A stretch of DNA of 6,044 nt from Bifidobacteriaceae bacterium (GTDB lineage: Bacteria; Actinomycetota; Actinomycetes; Actinomycetales; WQXJ01), in the NCBI GenBank assembly GCA_031278675.1, contig JAITJY010000055.1, positions 1 through 6,044 on the forward strand, given 5' to 3'. Each line of letters opens with the position of its first letter. Within the stretch, counting starts at the first letter, position 1. Below the pieces are notes generated by a model. That model searched no databases, had not been told where the DNA came from, and saw only the letters and a list, made by a program, of their open reading frames with translations. Both the position numbers and the translations under genes were made by a program. Shown here piece after piece: positions 5,950 through 6,044 of the stretch.

Positions 5950-6044
5950 CCTGGGCCTGGGCTGGTCGGGGCGGGGGCGGGCCCCCCCCCCCCCCCCCCC
6001 CCCCCCACCCGCCAGGAACCCCCCCCCCCCCCCCACCCCAGCCC
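5950..6044. other. Non-coding 3' end with G-rich tract and two long C runs
   Basis: After the adaptor stop (5947-5949) there is a G-rich stretch (5959-5980), then 25 C in a row (5982-6006), a short mixed stretch and 16 C in a row (6019-6034). No gene and no convincing terminator with a T tail is seen. The homopolymers look like a sequencing or assembly artefact at a contig edge. Confidence 0.7.

Noticed and set aside
5950..6006. Intrinsic terminator after the adaptor gene
   Set aside because: G-rich and C-rich stretches could pair, but there is no T tract and the C run is probably artefactual.

Overview
The window is a GC-rich fragment, most likely from a high-GC Gram-positive bacterium (Actinomycetota). 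This is inferred from GC-rich codon use, translationally coupled genes and secreted Gly/Ala/Thr-rich proteins; no rRNA or other taxonomic marker is present. All four genes lie on the + strand in one tightly packed operon that enters the window already in progress and ends about 95 bases before the right edge.

Layout: (1) 1-687, an ABC ATPase of the MacB/LolD type lacking its N-terminus, with a degenerate tetrapeptide-repeat tail; (2) 684-1913, a complete MacB/FtsX-type permease with four membrane segments; (3) 1940-3646, a predicted lipoprotein with two related DUF5666-like beta domains, long Gly-rich linkers and a 276-bp repeat-bearing insertion between its start codon and its signal-peptide core; (4) 3643-5949, a very long MacA/HlyD-type membrane-fusion (adaptor) protein whose helical region is broken up by two tandem-repeat arrays, 7 x 14 residues and 15 x 4 residues. 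Bases 5950-6044 are non-coding and end in two long C runs that look like a low-quality contig end.

Working model: the ATPase and permease form a MacB-like mechanotransmission transporter in the cytoplasmic membrane. The anchored adaptor and the lipoprotein act on its outer face. No TolC-like outer-membrane partner is visible, and none is expected in a monoderm cell. The substrate cannot be read from the sequence.

The remarkable feature is repeat expansion in three of the four genes, always in frame and always outside the conserved cores: the ATPase tail, the lipoprotein leader and tail, and the adaptor helical region. The most striking case is the lipoprotein leader. A 24-bp direct repeat brackets an insert that pushes the lipobox cysteine from residue 28 to residue 120, and the insert encodes repeated mRNA hairpins with in-frame AUG codons in their loops.
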